Source of the DNA: Symplocastrum torsivum CPER-KK1
GTDB lineage: Bacteria; Cyanobacteriota; Cyanobacteriia; Cyanobacteriales; Coleofasciculaceae
Assembly: GCA_019358875.1 (NCBI GenBank)
Contig: JAHHIF010000012.1
Location: forward strand, 1 to 64,000
Length of the DNA: 64,000 bases
Direction of reading: 5' to 3'
This document shows, one piece after another, positions 42,953-51,671 of this stretch. A program made the translations under genes and the position numbers. The notes under the pieces were generated by a model, which saw nothing but the letters and a program-made list of their open reading frames with translations, did no database searches and was not told the DNA's origin. Numbering within the stretch: the first letter of the stretch is position 1; the number at the start of each line of letters is the position of its first letter.

Positions 42953-45508
42953 TTAATTGTTCTGGTTTGGAAAGCGATGGGGTGGTGGCACTCTTTTTTC
43001 TACAGACTTCGGCTCATCGTCTTCAAACAACGCATCTATGGGGTCGATAGCTGAATCCTCTTGCGGTTCAGTTATTCCCTGGAGAAAGTCATCTGACTCT
43101 TCAAACACACTTTGTTCTGTAGAGGAATCTGTATCGAGGCTTTCGCTTAAATCAATGTCCTCAGTTGCAGAGGAAGCCGACTCTTCAAGAGTTAGATCAT
43201 CTAACGACTGAGACAAGTCAAACTCACTATCTGGATCTGGATTGGCTGAATAGGGTTCTAGCTCTTGTGCCGAAAACTCATCCCAGTCTTCATTAATGTC
43301 CACGTCCGGTAGCAACTCATCCAACGCTGAAGGCGCAGCAAACGGATCGGTGTCTTCCTCTAAATCACCCCAATCTTCATCCTCTCCCAAATCCAATGAC
43401 TCTATATCAGCCACGGGTACATCAGGTATAGACTCTGGTTCTTCTACAACCCACTCATCCCACGCCTCATCCTCTTCCAGATTTAACGAATCCAAGCTAG
43501 GAATAGGCTGATCTGGTTCTGGCGTAGGTTCGGGTTCAACCAAGTCACCCCAATCCTCATCATCAATTTCCGCGTCTGAAGCCTCAATGTTTGTTGCTGG
43601 TGAATTTGATGGCTCAAAATCCTCAAAGGAGACAACTTCTACCTCCTGAGTTGCTGAGGCTTCTGAGGTAGTTGGTTCAGACTCAGGTTCAACTAAGTCT
43701 CCCCAGTCTTCATCATCACTTTCTTCGTCTGGTGCCTCAATATTGGGTGTTGGTGAAGTTGGCGGCGAGTCGAAATCATTAAATGCGAGAACTTCTACCT
43801 CCTGGGTTGCTGGGGCTTCTGAGGTAGCTGGTTCAGACTCAGGTTCAACTAAGTCTCCCCAATCTTCATCATCGATTTCCTCGTCTGGTGCCTCAATATT
43901 GGGTGTTGGTGAAGTTGGCGGCGAGTCGAAATCATTAAATGCGAGAACTTCTACCGCCTGGGTTGCTGGGGCTTCTGAGGTAGCTGGTTCAGGCTCAATT
44001 TCAACTAAGTCTCCCCAGTCTTCTTCATCAATTTCCGCGTCTGGAGCCTCAACATTTGGTACTGATGAAGTTGATGGCTCAAAATCCTCAAAGGAGGGAA
44101 CTTCTACTTCCTGGGTTGCTGGTGCTTCTAAGGTAGCTGGTTCAGACTCAGGTTCAACTAAGTCTCCCCAATCTTCATCGATTTCCTCGTCTGGTGCCTC
44201 AATATTGGGTGTTGGTGAAGTTGGCGGCGGCTCAGAATCATTAAATGCGAGAACTTCTACCGCCTGGGTTGCTGGGGCTTCTGAGGTAGCTGGTTCAGGC
44301 TCAATTTCAACTAAGTCTCCCCAGTCTTCTTCATCAATTTCCGCGTCTGGAGCCTCAATATTTAGTACGGGGGAAGTTGGAGGTGACTCAAAATCATCAA
44401 GACTGAAAACTTCTACCTCCTGGCTTACTGAGGCTTCTAAGGTAACTGGTTCAGCCTCAAGTTCAACTAAGTCTCCCCAATCTTCATCAGTTTTTGAGTC
44501 TGAGGCTTCGATATTTGCGGCTGGTGAGGTTGGGGGTAACTCTAAATCTTCTAAAGTGAAAATTCCCCAGTCCGGGTTCTCTTGAGAATCTAAGGCGGTA
44601 GGTTCTGACTCTAGCTCTTGTTCAACAAAGCTTTCCCAGTCATCACCCAGCCCTGTATTTGATGATTGTTCATCAGATAGCGACACTACACGCAACGACT
44701 CTAGTAAATCTAAGACAGAGTCATCCCAATTATCCTCATCTGTTTCTGATTCTGATTCGGTTGTGCTGTCTACTGATGTTGTTGAGGAGGAACTTTGTTC
44801 TTCAAAAGGTAAGGGTGGTGCTTTAGCGGCTTCCTCTTCAGTTGCTGTATCTGCAATAACAGCCGAATCCTCAACTACTAATGGCAGTTCAATGTCCACA
44901 TCTGCATCAGTAGCGCCTTCGGTTTCGATTAGTGTATTGGGAAAAACAGTATCCTCAACAACCGACTCTGGAGGATTGATGACCACACCCGTGTCAATAA
45001 TCGCTTCATCCGTTACCGTGTGAGGAATCACCATAGAATCCTCAACTACTGATTCTGGAGGTTCGATAACCACACTCGTATCAGTAACAGCATCGAAAGG
45101 TGCTAAAAGCTCGTTCTCAAAAGGATGTGAGTCCAGTTCAATGCTAGGAGGAGCTTCTTGTTGGTAACGCAGGGCAACCAAAGCCTCAAAAAGCTTTTGT
45201 AGGCTCTTCAGGTTGTTGTGAATAATCTTGTTACCTTCAGCAACCTGCTCAAGATGAAACTGGTGTAGTTCTTTATATCGACCATCATTGAGGAACTGAT
45301 CTCCAATCTCATTTTCGATATCACCCTCAATCAGGTTGATACGAGTCCGTAGGCGATGACCGGGTTTTGCCTTATCTGCCTCATCATCCTCTGCTGAAGC
45401 AACCCAAGTGGTAATTTTTAACTCAACAGCTTCACTAAGTGCTAAGGCAAGAGCCTCAGTAATGTTGCCTGCCTTGAGTTGTTCTCTGAAGTCATCGCTC
45501 AACGCCAT
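42953..45508 (-). CDS. Large acidic repeat protein, DGDI-motif cluster member 2
   Basis: An 851-residue, very acidic protein. Residues 1-115 form a folded N-terminal domain (FREQLKAGNITEALALALSEAVELKITTWV, RTRINLIEGDIENEIGDQF, LHQFHLEQVAEGNKIIHNNL) paralogous to the whole of the neighbouring 142-residue protein. Residues about 140-225 contain a first short repeat (PPESVVED). About 341-655 hold seven tandem repeats of 51-52 residues, each starting at D(E)DWGDLVE (tryptophans at 344, 396, 447, 498, 550, 602 and 653), with weaker copies on both sides. The rest is disordered and Asp/Glu/Ser rich, ending in a short basic tail. Function unknown; the repeated tryptophan motif suggests multivalent binding. 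Confidence 0.82.
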   Translation of the reverse strand: MALSDDFREQLKAGNITEALALALSEAVELKITTWVASAEDDEADKAKPGHRLRTRINLIEGDIENEIGDQFLNDGRYKELHQFHLEQVAEGNKIIHNNLKSLQKLFEALVALRYQQEAPPSIELDSHPFENELLAPFDAVTDTSVVIEPPESVVEDSMVIPHTVTDEAIIDTGVVINPPESVVEDTVFPNTLIETEGATDADVDIELPLVVEDSAVIADTATEEEAAKAPPLPFEEQSSSSTTSVDSTTESESETDEDNWDDSVLDLLESLRVVSLSDEQSSNTGLGDDWESFVEQELESEPTALDSQENPDWGIFTLEDLELPPTSPAANIEASDSKTDEDWGDLVELEAEPVTLEASVSQEVEVFSLDDFESPPTSPVLNIEAPDAEIDEEDWGDLVEIEPEPATSEAPATQAVEVLAFNDSEPPPTSPTPNIEAPDEEIDEDWGDLVEPESEPATLEAPATQEVEVPSFEDFEPSTSSVPNVEAPDAEIDEEDWGDLVEIEPEPATSEAPATQAVEVLAFNDFDSPPTSPTPNIEAPDEEIDDEDWGDLVEPESEPATSEAPATQEVEVLAFNDFDSPPTSPTPNIEAPDEESDDEDWGDLVEPESEPTTSEASATQEVEVVSFEDFEPSNSPATNIEASDAEIDDEDWGDLVEPEPTPEPDQPIPSLDSLNLEEDEAWDEWVVEEPESIPDVPVADIESLDLGEDEDWGDLEEDTDPFAAPSALDELLPDVDINEDWDEFSAQELEPYSANPDPDSEFDLSQSLDDLTLEESASSATEDIDLSESLDTDSSTEQSVFEESDDFLQGITEPQEDSAIDPIDALFEDDEPKSVEKRVPPPHRFPNQNN

Positions 45509-45584
45509 AATAGTAGTTCCACCGAAGTCAGGCAGTTTACTGACAAAGACACTGCAAAGATGATAATCTCACTTACTTCAATTT

Positions 45585-46013
45585 TTACGGCAAGTTGTCC
45601 TGTGTTGAGGGTGGGAGGACAGAATTTCCTGGCTCAATACGGCGTGAGTTTGAGGGTAGCTTGTTAATGGTGTTTGTCAAAACCGTAAACAGTTGTTGGA
45701 TGTTTTCTAGATTGTTCTGAATAATTTTGCGTCCTTCTAGAACCTGCTCCATGTGAAATTGCCGCAGTTCTGTATAGGGGCCATTACCAATAAACTGGCT
45801 GCCAACTTCGTTTTCGATGTCACCATCAACGATATTAATACGAGTACGCATTCGGCAATTGGCTGTTGGCTGGTCTGTCTCGCTTGAAGTCTCTGTATCT
45901 GTAGATACCCAGGTAGTAATTTCTAACTCAACGGCTTCACCTAATGCCAGGGTGAGGGCATCAATAATTTGTCCTGCCTTGAGTTTCTCTTTGAAGTCGT
46001 CACTGATTGCCAT
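45585..46013 (-). CDS. Small paralogue of the repeat protein's N-terminal domain, cluster member 1
   Basis: A 142-residue protein. It matches the first 115 residues of the downstream 851-residue protein nearly end to end: AISDDFKEKLKAGQIIDALTLALGEAVELEITTWVS, RTRINIVDGDIENEVGSQF, LRQFHMEQVLEGRKIIQNNL. It lacks the acidic repeats and ends in a short proline/serine tail. It is the first gene of four on the minus strand, 76 bp before the repeat gene, so it probably leads the operon. A domain that occurs free and fused to a long acidic tail suggests a shared partner or mixed oligomers. No known family is recognised. Confidence 0.78.
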   Translation of the reverse strand: MAISDDFKEKLKAGQIIDALTLALGEAVELEITTWVSTDTETSSETDQPTANCRMRTRINIVDGDIENEVGSQFIGNGPYTELRQFHMEQVLEGRKIIQNNLENIQQLFTVLTNTINKLPSNSRRIEPGNSVLPPSTQDNLP

Positions 46014-46131
46014 AAGGTTACGCTTGCCTCAAGCTGTACAGTTAGCTCGAATATTAGCTCAGAAGTCTCTTGAATATACCAAAGCTCAGCTTAACCTTCA
46101 CAAATTTAATGTAAGCACTACTGGACTGAGT

Positions 46132-46725
46132 TCATTGCCAAAAGTCAGTGACATCGTATCCTAGCTCACCAAGCATCTGACGCAAAAGCGGTAGGCTAAG
46201 ACCAATGACATTGCTGTGGCAGCCTTCTAGTTTTTCAACGAAAAGTCCACCTCGACCTTCTAGAGCAAAGCAGCCAGCACAATTGAGGGGTTCTCTGGTA
46301 GCAACGTAAGCCGCGATCGCATGATCACTGACATCGGCAAAGTACACTTTTGTAATCCCACAGCGTACTAGGGTTTTGTCCTGAGACCGATCAATCAAAG
46401 CATGACCTGTGTAGAGAACGCCAACAGTCCCTCGCATCTGCTGCCAACGTGCGATCGCTTCTTCTGGATTAGCGGGTTTCCCATGAATTTCACCCCCTAC
46501 GCTCAAAACTGAATCACAGCCTAACACCAAAGCGTCACTAAGTTGGTTTGCAACAGTTTGGGCTTTGCGTAGTGCTAAAGTCTCTACCAAAGGTACTGGG
46601 TCACTTAACTGAATTTGAGATTCATCAAAGTCACTCTGGCGAACGACTGGCTCAATTCCTGCATTTTGCAACAAGCGTCTACGCGCTGGTGAAGCCGAGG
46701 CTAATACAAATGTTGGAACACCCAT
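46132..46725 (-). CDS. maf: Maf family nucleoside triphosphate pyrophosphatase
   Basis: A 197-residue Maf enzyme that hydrolyses non-canonical or canonical NTPs to NMPs, cleaning the nucleotide pool and affecting division. [19 protein letters not shown] is the N-terminal signature, SDFDESQIQ the second, [18 protein letters not shown] the third, and [27 protein letters not shown] the fourth. The subfamily (dTTP/UTP or pyrimidine type) is not assignable with confidence by eye. It is followed downstream by the paralogue cluster on the same strand, with a 118-bp gap, and preceded by CyanoP. Confidence 0.93.
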   Translation of the reverse strand: MGVPTFVLASASPARRRLLQNAGIEPVVRQSDFDESQIQLSDPVPLVETLALRKAQTVANQLSDALVLGCDSVLSVGGEIHGKPANPEEAIARWQQMRGTVGVLYTGHALIDRSQDKTLVRCGITKVYFADVSDHAIAAYVATREPLNCAGCFALEGRGGLFVEKLEGCHSNVIGLSLPLLRQMLGELGYDVTDFWQ

Positions 46726-46758
46726 GCCATTTTTGTTTTATTATCTACGTGCAGAGCT

Positions 46759-47298
46759 TCAATACACGGAAAATGATTTAACGACTTGATTAATCACTTT
46801 CTGCATCTTACCCCAGCGTTGTTCGGTTGTAGACGCATTGAACGTGTAGAGTTTGCCACGACTGACGGCTACACTGGCGAGGTTGTGTCGTCTTTGATTG
46901 GGAAGTTTAACGGTGTACTCCAGAAGATAATACGTCTTGTCACCCGACTCACGGGCTTCGGCGTTGACTAATTCTGCTTCACGACCTGAATCGGGTGGCG
47001 CGATCGCATTTTTTTGCAATTTGTAACCGACTTCTCCTGGTGTTCCTAAATCTGCTAGAGTTTGACCTTCAGGAATTGAGCCGACTACAACACTGACATT
47101 TTCAGAAGTCTCAATGATGTCATGGAATACAACATCCGGGCCGTCACTCACTTTTACGGGTAACCAGCCGTTGGGGTACAGAAACTCATAGCCATCAATG
47201 CTGTCTACATAGCTTTTTAGCCCGCTGATACCTGTATTGCAGCCATAAAGACTCAGGCTTACTACCAGCATTAGGAGTACAGCGATTCTTTTGAGCAT
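46759..47298 (-). CDS. PsbP/CyanoP-like lipoprotein of photosystem II
   Basis: CyanoP-type PsbP protein of 179 residues on the thylakoid lumen side; the plant relative stabilises the Mn4CaO5 cluster, while cyanobacterial CyanoP acts mainly in photosystem II assembly. The signal peptide ends in a lipobox (LSLYGC, lipidated Cys20), and the domain opens with DGYEFLYPNGWLPVKV and shows DVVFHDIIETSENVSVVV, TYYLLEYTVK and LYTFNASTTEQRW. An AGGGAGATG start region is seen. It is 33 bp upstream of the maf gene on the same strand, and may be cotranscribed with it. Confidence 0.93.
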   Translation of the reverse strand: MLKRIAVLLMLVVSLSLYGCNTGISGLKSYVDSIDGYEFLYPNGWLPVKVSDGPDVVFHDIIETSENVSVVVGSIPEGQTLADLGTPGEVGYKLQKNAIAPPDSGREAELVNAEARESGDKTYYLLEYTVKLPNQRRHNLASVAVSRGKLYTFNASTTEQRWGKMQKVINQVVKSFSVY

Positions 47299-47676
47299 CT
47301 CCCTCTTCCTTCAATCCAATGGCTTTATTGTCTCATCTTTAGGTTACTAAAGAGGGGAAGCCGATCGATATTACTTTTTCATAGCAGTTGAAAGGAGTTC
47401 ATCTAAACTCCTGGAACTTCTGCAACTCCTGCAACTCCTGTATTCTTCTTGTTCACACGCCTCCCCTAACCAAGGATTTATCGAGTAAAACAAGAGATTG
47501 AACAATCAAACTCTTCTTGGAGTACTTGCTTCCGATTCAAATCTTCATCTAAATCATCTACCCATTACCCCCGATCAGGACGCTAATTTAGGAAGAGAAG
47601 GACTGATAATTCTTTCACGTTTCCGGTCTAATTATTGAGCTACTACTCGGTTTCTACGCTGCCTTGGAGGAAAATT
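47299..47676. other. Intergenic region with short direct repeats
   Basis: 378 bp between the divergent CyanoP and TPR genes. It contains CTGCAACTCCTGCAACTCCTG, a small tandem of AACTCCTGC, and must hold both promoters. No gene or strong hairpin was seen. Confidence 0.45.
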
Positions 47677-48498
47677 ATGAACCAGACTTATCGAATGATC
47701 GCTATTGTGGGGTTTACTACGGTACTGGCTGGACTTGTCTCTCCTGTCCACGCTCAACTACCCGATGGACGTACCGCACCACGTTCTTCTTGGCTAGTGA
47801 CGGCTCAAGCTGAGAATAACCAAGCAAGGGCTGTGGAGTTGTATAACCAAGGGGTCGATAAATTAGATTCTGGGGACTATCGAGGTGCGATCGCAAGCTT
47901 TGAACAGGCGATACAACTCGACGCTAATGACGCAGACACCTACTACAATCGCGGCTATGCCTACCACAGTTTAGGCAATTATGATAAAGCAATCTCTGAT
48001 TACAGCGCCGCCATTCGGATTAAAGCTGACTTTGACCAAGCTTACAGTAATCGAGGCTATGCTCAGTATGTCTTGAAGAATTACCGAGAAGCGATCGCAG
48101 ATTGTACTAAAGCACTTGAACTGAATCCTAAGAATGACACAGCTTATGTTAGCCGAGGCAATGCTCACGATGAACTCGGAGAGCATCAAAAAGCGATCGC
48201 AGACTATGAGCAAGCCTTGAAGATTAACCCGGACAACGCCATGGCTTATTACAATCGGGGGCTAACTCGTAATCGGCTCAAAGAGCATCAAGCCGCTATC
48301 GCAGATTACACAGAAGCCATTCGGATTCAACCGACGTTTGGAGAGGCATTTTACAACCGAGGCTTATCCCACTTTAATCTTGAACAGACTGAGCCAGCTA
48401 TAAAAGACTTGCAGCAAGCCGCTGCGCTTTTCCAAGAACAAGGTAGAACAACAAACTACCAGAGTGTCCAGAATGCGATTAGAACAATTCAACAATAA
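47677..48498 (+). CDS. Secreted TPR protein
   Basis: The start ATG 47677 has GGAGG 9 bases upstream, better than the earlier in-frame start at 47635. The product has 273 residues with a signal peptide (MNQTYRMIAIVGFTTVLAGLV, cleavage likely after VHA). The mature part holds six tetratricopeptide repeats from about residue 50 to 245 (for example AYYNRGLTRNRLKEHQAAIADYTEAIRI), so it is a periplasmic or lumenal scaffold. Several repeats encode Ala-Ile-Ala through HIP1 octamers. The binding partner is unknown. psb34 lies downstream on the other strand. Confidence 0.88.
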   Translation: MNQTYRMIAIVGFTTVLAGLVSPVHAQLPDGRTAPRSSWLVTAQAENNQARAVELYNQGVDKLDSGDYRGAIASFEQAIQLDANDADTYYNRGYAYHSLGNYDKAISDYSAAIRIKADFDQAYSNRGYAQYVLKNYREAIADCTKALELNPKNDTAYVSRGNAHDELGEHQKAIADYEQALKINPDNAMAYYNRGLTRNRLKEHQAAIADYTEAIRIQPTFGEAFYNRGLSHFNLEQTEPAIKDLQQAAALFQEQGRTTNYQSVQNAIRTIQQ

Positions 48499-48577
48499 CT
48501 GACACTCTGGCTCAATCTAGTTTTTCCTTGTCAGGATTGCTCGTAGTTGGGAAACTTAAGCGATCGCACGTACTCAC

Positions 48578-48757
48578 TTAGCTAACGCTAGATGCTGAGT
48601 AAGCCACGAACAGCAAGCTGCCAATCAATACCAGCGCTGCCATACCCAGCAAAATGTAGTTTCGCTGTTGGGCTTTCGTTGGAGGCTCGGCATGATAAGT
48701 CTTGGTCTCTGGGGCGAAGTTATTGATCAGCCCGCCTTCTTCTTCAGTAAATGGCAT
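48578..48757 (-). CDS. psb34: Photosystem II assembly protein Psb34
   Basis: A 59-residue protein read from ATG 48757 to TAA 48578. It begins MPFTEEEGGLINNFAPETKTY, continues AEPPTKAQQRNYI, has one membrane helix (about 36-52, LGMAALVLIGSLLFVAY) and ends SASSVS. The GGxxNNFA...AEPPT..QQRNY pattern is that of Psb34, a small single-helix subunit attached to photosystem II intermediates (RC47-to-monomer assembly). A ribosome-binding AAAGG lies upstream. It is separated from the adjacent genes and seems monocistronic. Strong family resemblance makes the call likely despite the small size. Confidence 0.85.
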   Translation of the reverse strand: MPFTEEEGGLINNFAPETKTYHAEPPTKAQQRNYILLGMAALVLIGSLLFVAYSASSVS

Positions 48758-48909
48758 GAATGAAAACCTTTTTGCTATTTAAAGTAAATGTTACAAAAAC
48801 GTTGCATAACACTCTCTCCTTATCGTAATAAATTGTTGCATTTTTTCATACCCCCCTCTGCGATCATTTGAAGTTTGCCCAATTCTTTGCTGTCAAACTG
48901 GCAGCTTAC

Positions 48910-50127
48910 TTAGCATTTAGGTGGGACATAGAATTTTTCTAAAGACAATAATGACCAAAGCCAACGCGATCGCAGTAACAAAACTCCAATGACAAGAAGT
49001 GATGCGATCGCACTCATCACTTTATTGTCCCATCCACCTTCTAACTGACCCAGGTAGTGAGAACCAATCAGCACCGTATGAATCGCTGCAAGGACTAAAG
49101 CGGGAACAGATAGCAGGTGAATGTATCGCCAACGTTTGCCTAAACTCTTCTGAAGGCGGTCAAAACTAGTGAACGCGGCTGGTGTCATGAGTACTAGTGC
49201 CAATATGCCAGATGCGATCGCCCATTGCTGCATTGGCACCATGAAGAAAAACGCATCCACATTCCACTGCAATGTATGGTCTAGCATATGACCTGTATGA
49301 GCCAAAGCTAGGACATAGGCACCAACTCCCAAAGCACGGCGATAGCGTGATGGTTGTACCCAGAAGCGACTAATCGGACGCGCAATCAGCGCCAGCATCA
49401 ACAAAATCAAGGCGGCGTGACCTGTATAATCCACCATGTCACCTGTTCGCAGCAGCGTTAGGATACCGATGCTGAGTGTTACCCAGCCTCCTAAGCGAAA
49501 CAACTGACTGCGTTTATCCGCACTGAGTTTAGATGCCGACACCCCCACACCCAACATCATTGGCATCGTACCCAAGCCAAACGCCAGCATCGTTGCAGTT
49601 CCCATCCAGAGATTTCCTGTTTCCGCTGCCTTAATTTGAGCGGCATACAGAAAACCACACGGAATCAAGCCCCAAACGCTACCCAAAAGCGCAGGTGTCC
49701 ACCAGTGGGGTTTGGCGGAAAGCTTGCTCATCGCTGTACTGAGGCGTTGATGTAAGTTACTTTGGGTTAGTGGGTGCAATATTGGGACACGCGGGAGGAA
49801 CTCTGGCTTAATCTGTACTAAGCCAAACCAAATCAGCATGATGCCAGTCAGAATTACCATCCCCTGACGTAAGGCACTACCTATCCCTGCTAATTGTCCC
49901 CCAGCTAGTACGACAGAACCCAATGCACCAATCCCTGCACCTACTAAGGCATAGCTAAGGATTCGCCCTAGGTTTAGCAAAACGTGAAAACGAAAGGCTA
50001 ACCATTTTTGGTTGTCTTGCGGCTGGGATAAGGAAAAAGCGACAGTGAGTGGGCCACACATTCCAACACAGTGACCAAAACTCCCTAGGAATCCTAGAGC
50101 CGTTATGAGTAGAAGGTCTAGTAACAT
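48910..50127 (-). CDS. SafE/DsbD-type transporter fused to ferric-reductase-like domain
   Basis: The start is ATG 50127; the frame upstream to 50301 has proline/repeat character and no signature. The 405-residue polytopic membrane protein begins with the SafE/DsbD_2 (UreH-type) domain, with GSFGHCVGMCGPL and LIPCGFLYAA carrying the paired cysteines. From about residue 240 a second set of helices resembles the ferric-reductase/MsrQ-like heme membrane domain (LAHTGHMLDHTL, YIHLLSVPALVLAAIHTV with spaced histidines). Transfer of metal, sulfite or reducing equivalents is possible. The two-domain architecture is the notable feature; substrate unknown. Confidence 0.82.
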   Translation of the reverse strand: MLLDLLLITALGFLGSFGHCVGMCGPLTVAFSLSQPQDNQKWLAFRFHVLLNLGRILSYALVGAGIGALGSVVLAGGQLAGIGSALRQGMVILTGIMLIWFGLVQIKPEFLPRVPILHPLTQSNLHQRLSTAMSKLSAKPHWWTPALLGSVWGLIPCGFLYAAQIKAAETGNLWMGTATMLAFGLGTMPMMLGVGVSASKLSADKRSQLFRLGGWVTLSIGILTLLRTGDMVDYTGHAALILLMLALIARPISRFWVQPSRYRRALGVGAYVLALAHTGHMLDHTLQWNVDAFFFMVPMQQWAIASGILALVLMTPAAFTSFDRLQKSLGKRWRYIHLLSVPALVLAAIHTVLIGSHYLGQLEGGWDNKVMSAIASLLVIGVLLLRSRWLWSLLSLEKFYVPPKC

Positions 50128-50340
50128 AGTGCTTGGTTTATCCCAGGTGATGCCTGAAGCAGACAACTTGAAGGGGATTGCTTCTGAATTTCTTCGGGGA
50201 TTGTAGAAAATGCGATCGCGTTTGTCAAAAGACAAGCTGTCAAACTTTCTTTGGGAATGGGGAATGGGGAATGGGAAATTGGTGATTGGGGGGTTTCTCA
50301 CCTAGGGCTTGAACTGCTTTTGATGCTGAAGAAGTTTTCC

Positions 50341-50715
50341 TTATCGTTGCTTGTGCCTGGACATTAGTACAGCTTTCACGTCTCTGACAAAGGCGATCAA
50401 TTTAGCTTCGGCAACATCTGTAAGCCCATAAACTCCAGCTAAATACCTGATCGTTGCAATATCCCTTTGAGTTAAGTCGTTCGGAACTGATTGGCGGCTA
50501 TTTTTCCGACCATCTATCACCTGCTCAATCAGGTTCTCAATTTCTTTGGCAGCTTTCAGATTGTAAAGCTGATCCTCAATCTCTTGGTTTGAGGTTCCCA
50601 GTTTCCTTTCAGTTTCCTCTCGAACTTGAGCGACTGACTTGGTGAATAACCCTTGAGGAGTAGCTTTACGCTTATGCTGTAGCTTCCCTTTCTTATTGCT
50701 GATGTTCCTGAGCAT
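50341..50715 (-). CDS. Hypothetical helical protein
   Basis: A 124-residue basic, mostly helical protein without a recognised family. Features are an N-terminal Lys/Arg-rich stretch (NKKGKLQHKRKAT), a possible coiled coil (EETERKLGTSNQEIEDQLYNLKAAKEIENLIEQVIDG) and a compact helical end (DIATIRYLAGVYGLTDVAEAKLIAFVRDV). It stands alone between the SafE-like protein gene and the next unknown, with 274 bp of gene-free DNA upstream. Composition and length support a real gene. Confidence 0.55.
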   Translation of the reverse strand: MLRNISNKKGKLQHKRKATPQGLFTKSVAQVREETERKLGTSNQEIEDQLYNLKAAKEIENLIEQVIDGRKNSRQSVPNDLTQRDIATIRYLAGVYGLTDVAEAKLIAFVRDVKAVLMSRHKQR

Positions 50716-50989
50716 GGCGTCAACCTTATGTCACTTGTCAAGAACTGAAAGTAGCGATCGCACTCTCTCGCCTGTTAGTTGTTAGCCCTTACAAACATGA
50801 ACCAGCTTTCCTGATTCTAAGCAAAAGCTCTTGCCATAGCGTATTACCACTTGTTTACGTTTTCCTCACTCTATAGATAGTTAATCAATAGGAGACATAC
50901 AAAATTACTATTCGTTGTTAGTAGCTAAAAAACAACTGATATCAATTCCCTTTGATATTGCATTAAATTTTAAATTTTACCTAGAGTGT

Positions 50990-51571
50990 CTATGCCACAA
51001 GAGCAAACCACTTAGGATAACCGTAAGAATTTTCAGCGACTAGCTTGGGACCTCGGTAGGTTTGGCTTACTAAGCGAACAACATTCTCAAAATGCTTGAT
51101 TTGGTTAGCGTCTTTCTGTGCAACCTCAAAAGCAACACTCCACCAGTCATTGTTATTCACCCTAAGCTGAGTAAGTTCATAACTAATACCTTGATATAGG
51201 CGTTGCGATCGCGTTTTCTTCACCGCAATCCACGCTTTTGTCCCAACGACATCCACTGGCATAATACTTTCTTGCTCTGGGTCGTCACAAATCCACTTCA
51301 GCCATTTTTCAACGTTCCCTTGCCAGGTAGCACTGGAAGCCTCACCAAATTCCCGGCTACCCAACTGGGCTTTCCGCCACTTCACTTCTAAACGCCCCTG
51401 CCGCAGTTTGATGTTGAGATAGTCGCACTCTGGCGTGTAGAGATATAAGTCTTCCCGTTCTTCTGGTGAACCTAGTAATTCACCCGGACTATCAGCAAGA
51501 AACCAGTGTTCCACCTCTGTTGGTAGTGTGCCCTGAGAAAACCAGCGTAGTTCTAGAGTCGTCAACATCAA
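50990..51571 (-). CDS. Hypothetical protein with beta-rich fold
   Basis: A 193-residue protein. It is rich in aromatic residues and alternates hydrophobic and polar positions (LELRWFSQGTLP, YLNIKLRQGRLEVKWRKAQ, WWSVAFEVAQK), giving a beta-rich impression; LNIKLRQGRLEVK faintly recalls the CYTH/triphosphate-tunnel pattern, but the usual ExExK start is not present. I therefore do not name a function. It is divergent from the SPFH gene, 100 bp away. The protein-like composition and reasonable start (ATG ATG pair) support it as real. Confidence 0.65.
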   Translation of the reverse strand: MMLTTLELRWFSQGTLPTEVEHWFLADSPGELLGSPEEREDLYLYTPECDYLNIKLRQGRLEVKWRKAQLGSREFGEASSATWQGNVEKWLKWICDDPEQESIMPVDVVGTKAWIAVKKTRSQRLYQGISYELTQLRVNNNDWWSVAFEVAQKDANQIKHFENVVRLVSQTYRGPKLVAENSYGYPKWFALVA

Positions 51572-51671
51572 TTTATCAATTCACCCGAATGGGCTAGAGC
51601 CAAGTCAGCTTCTGTCTGATACTATGATGATATCATTTTGGTTCAAAAACTTAGCCTTGTAGGAGTAAATT

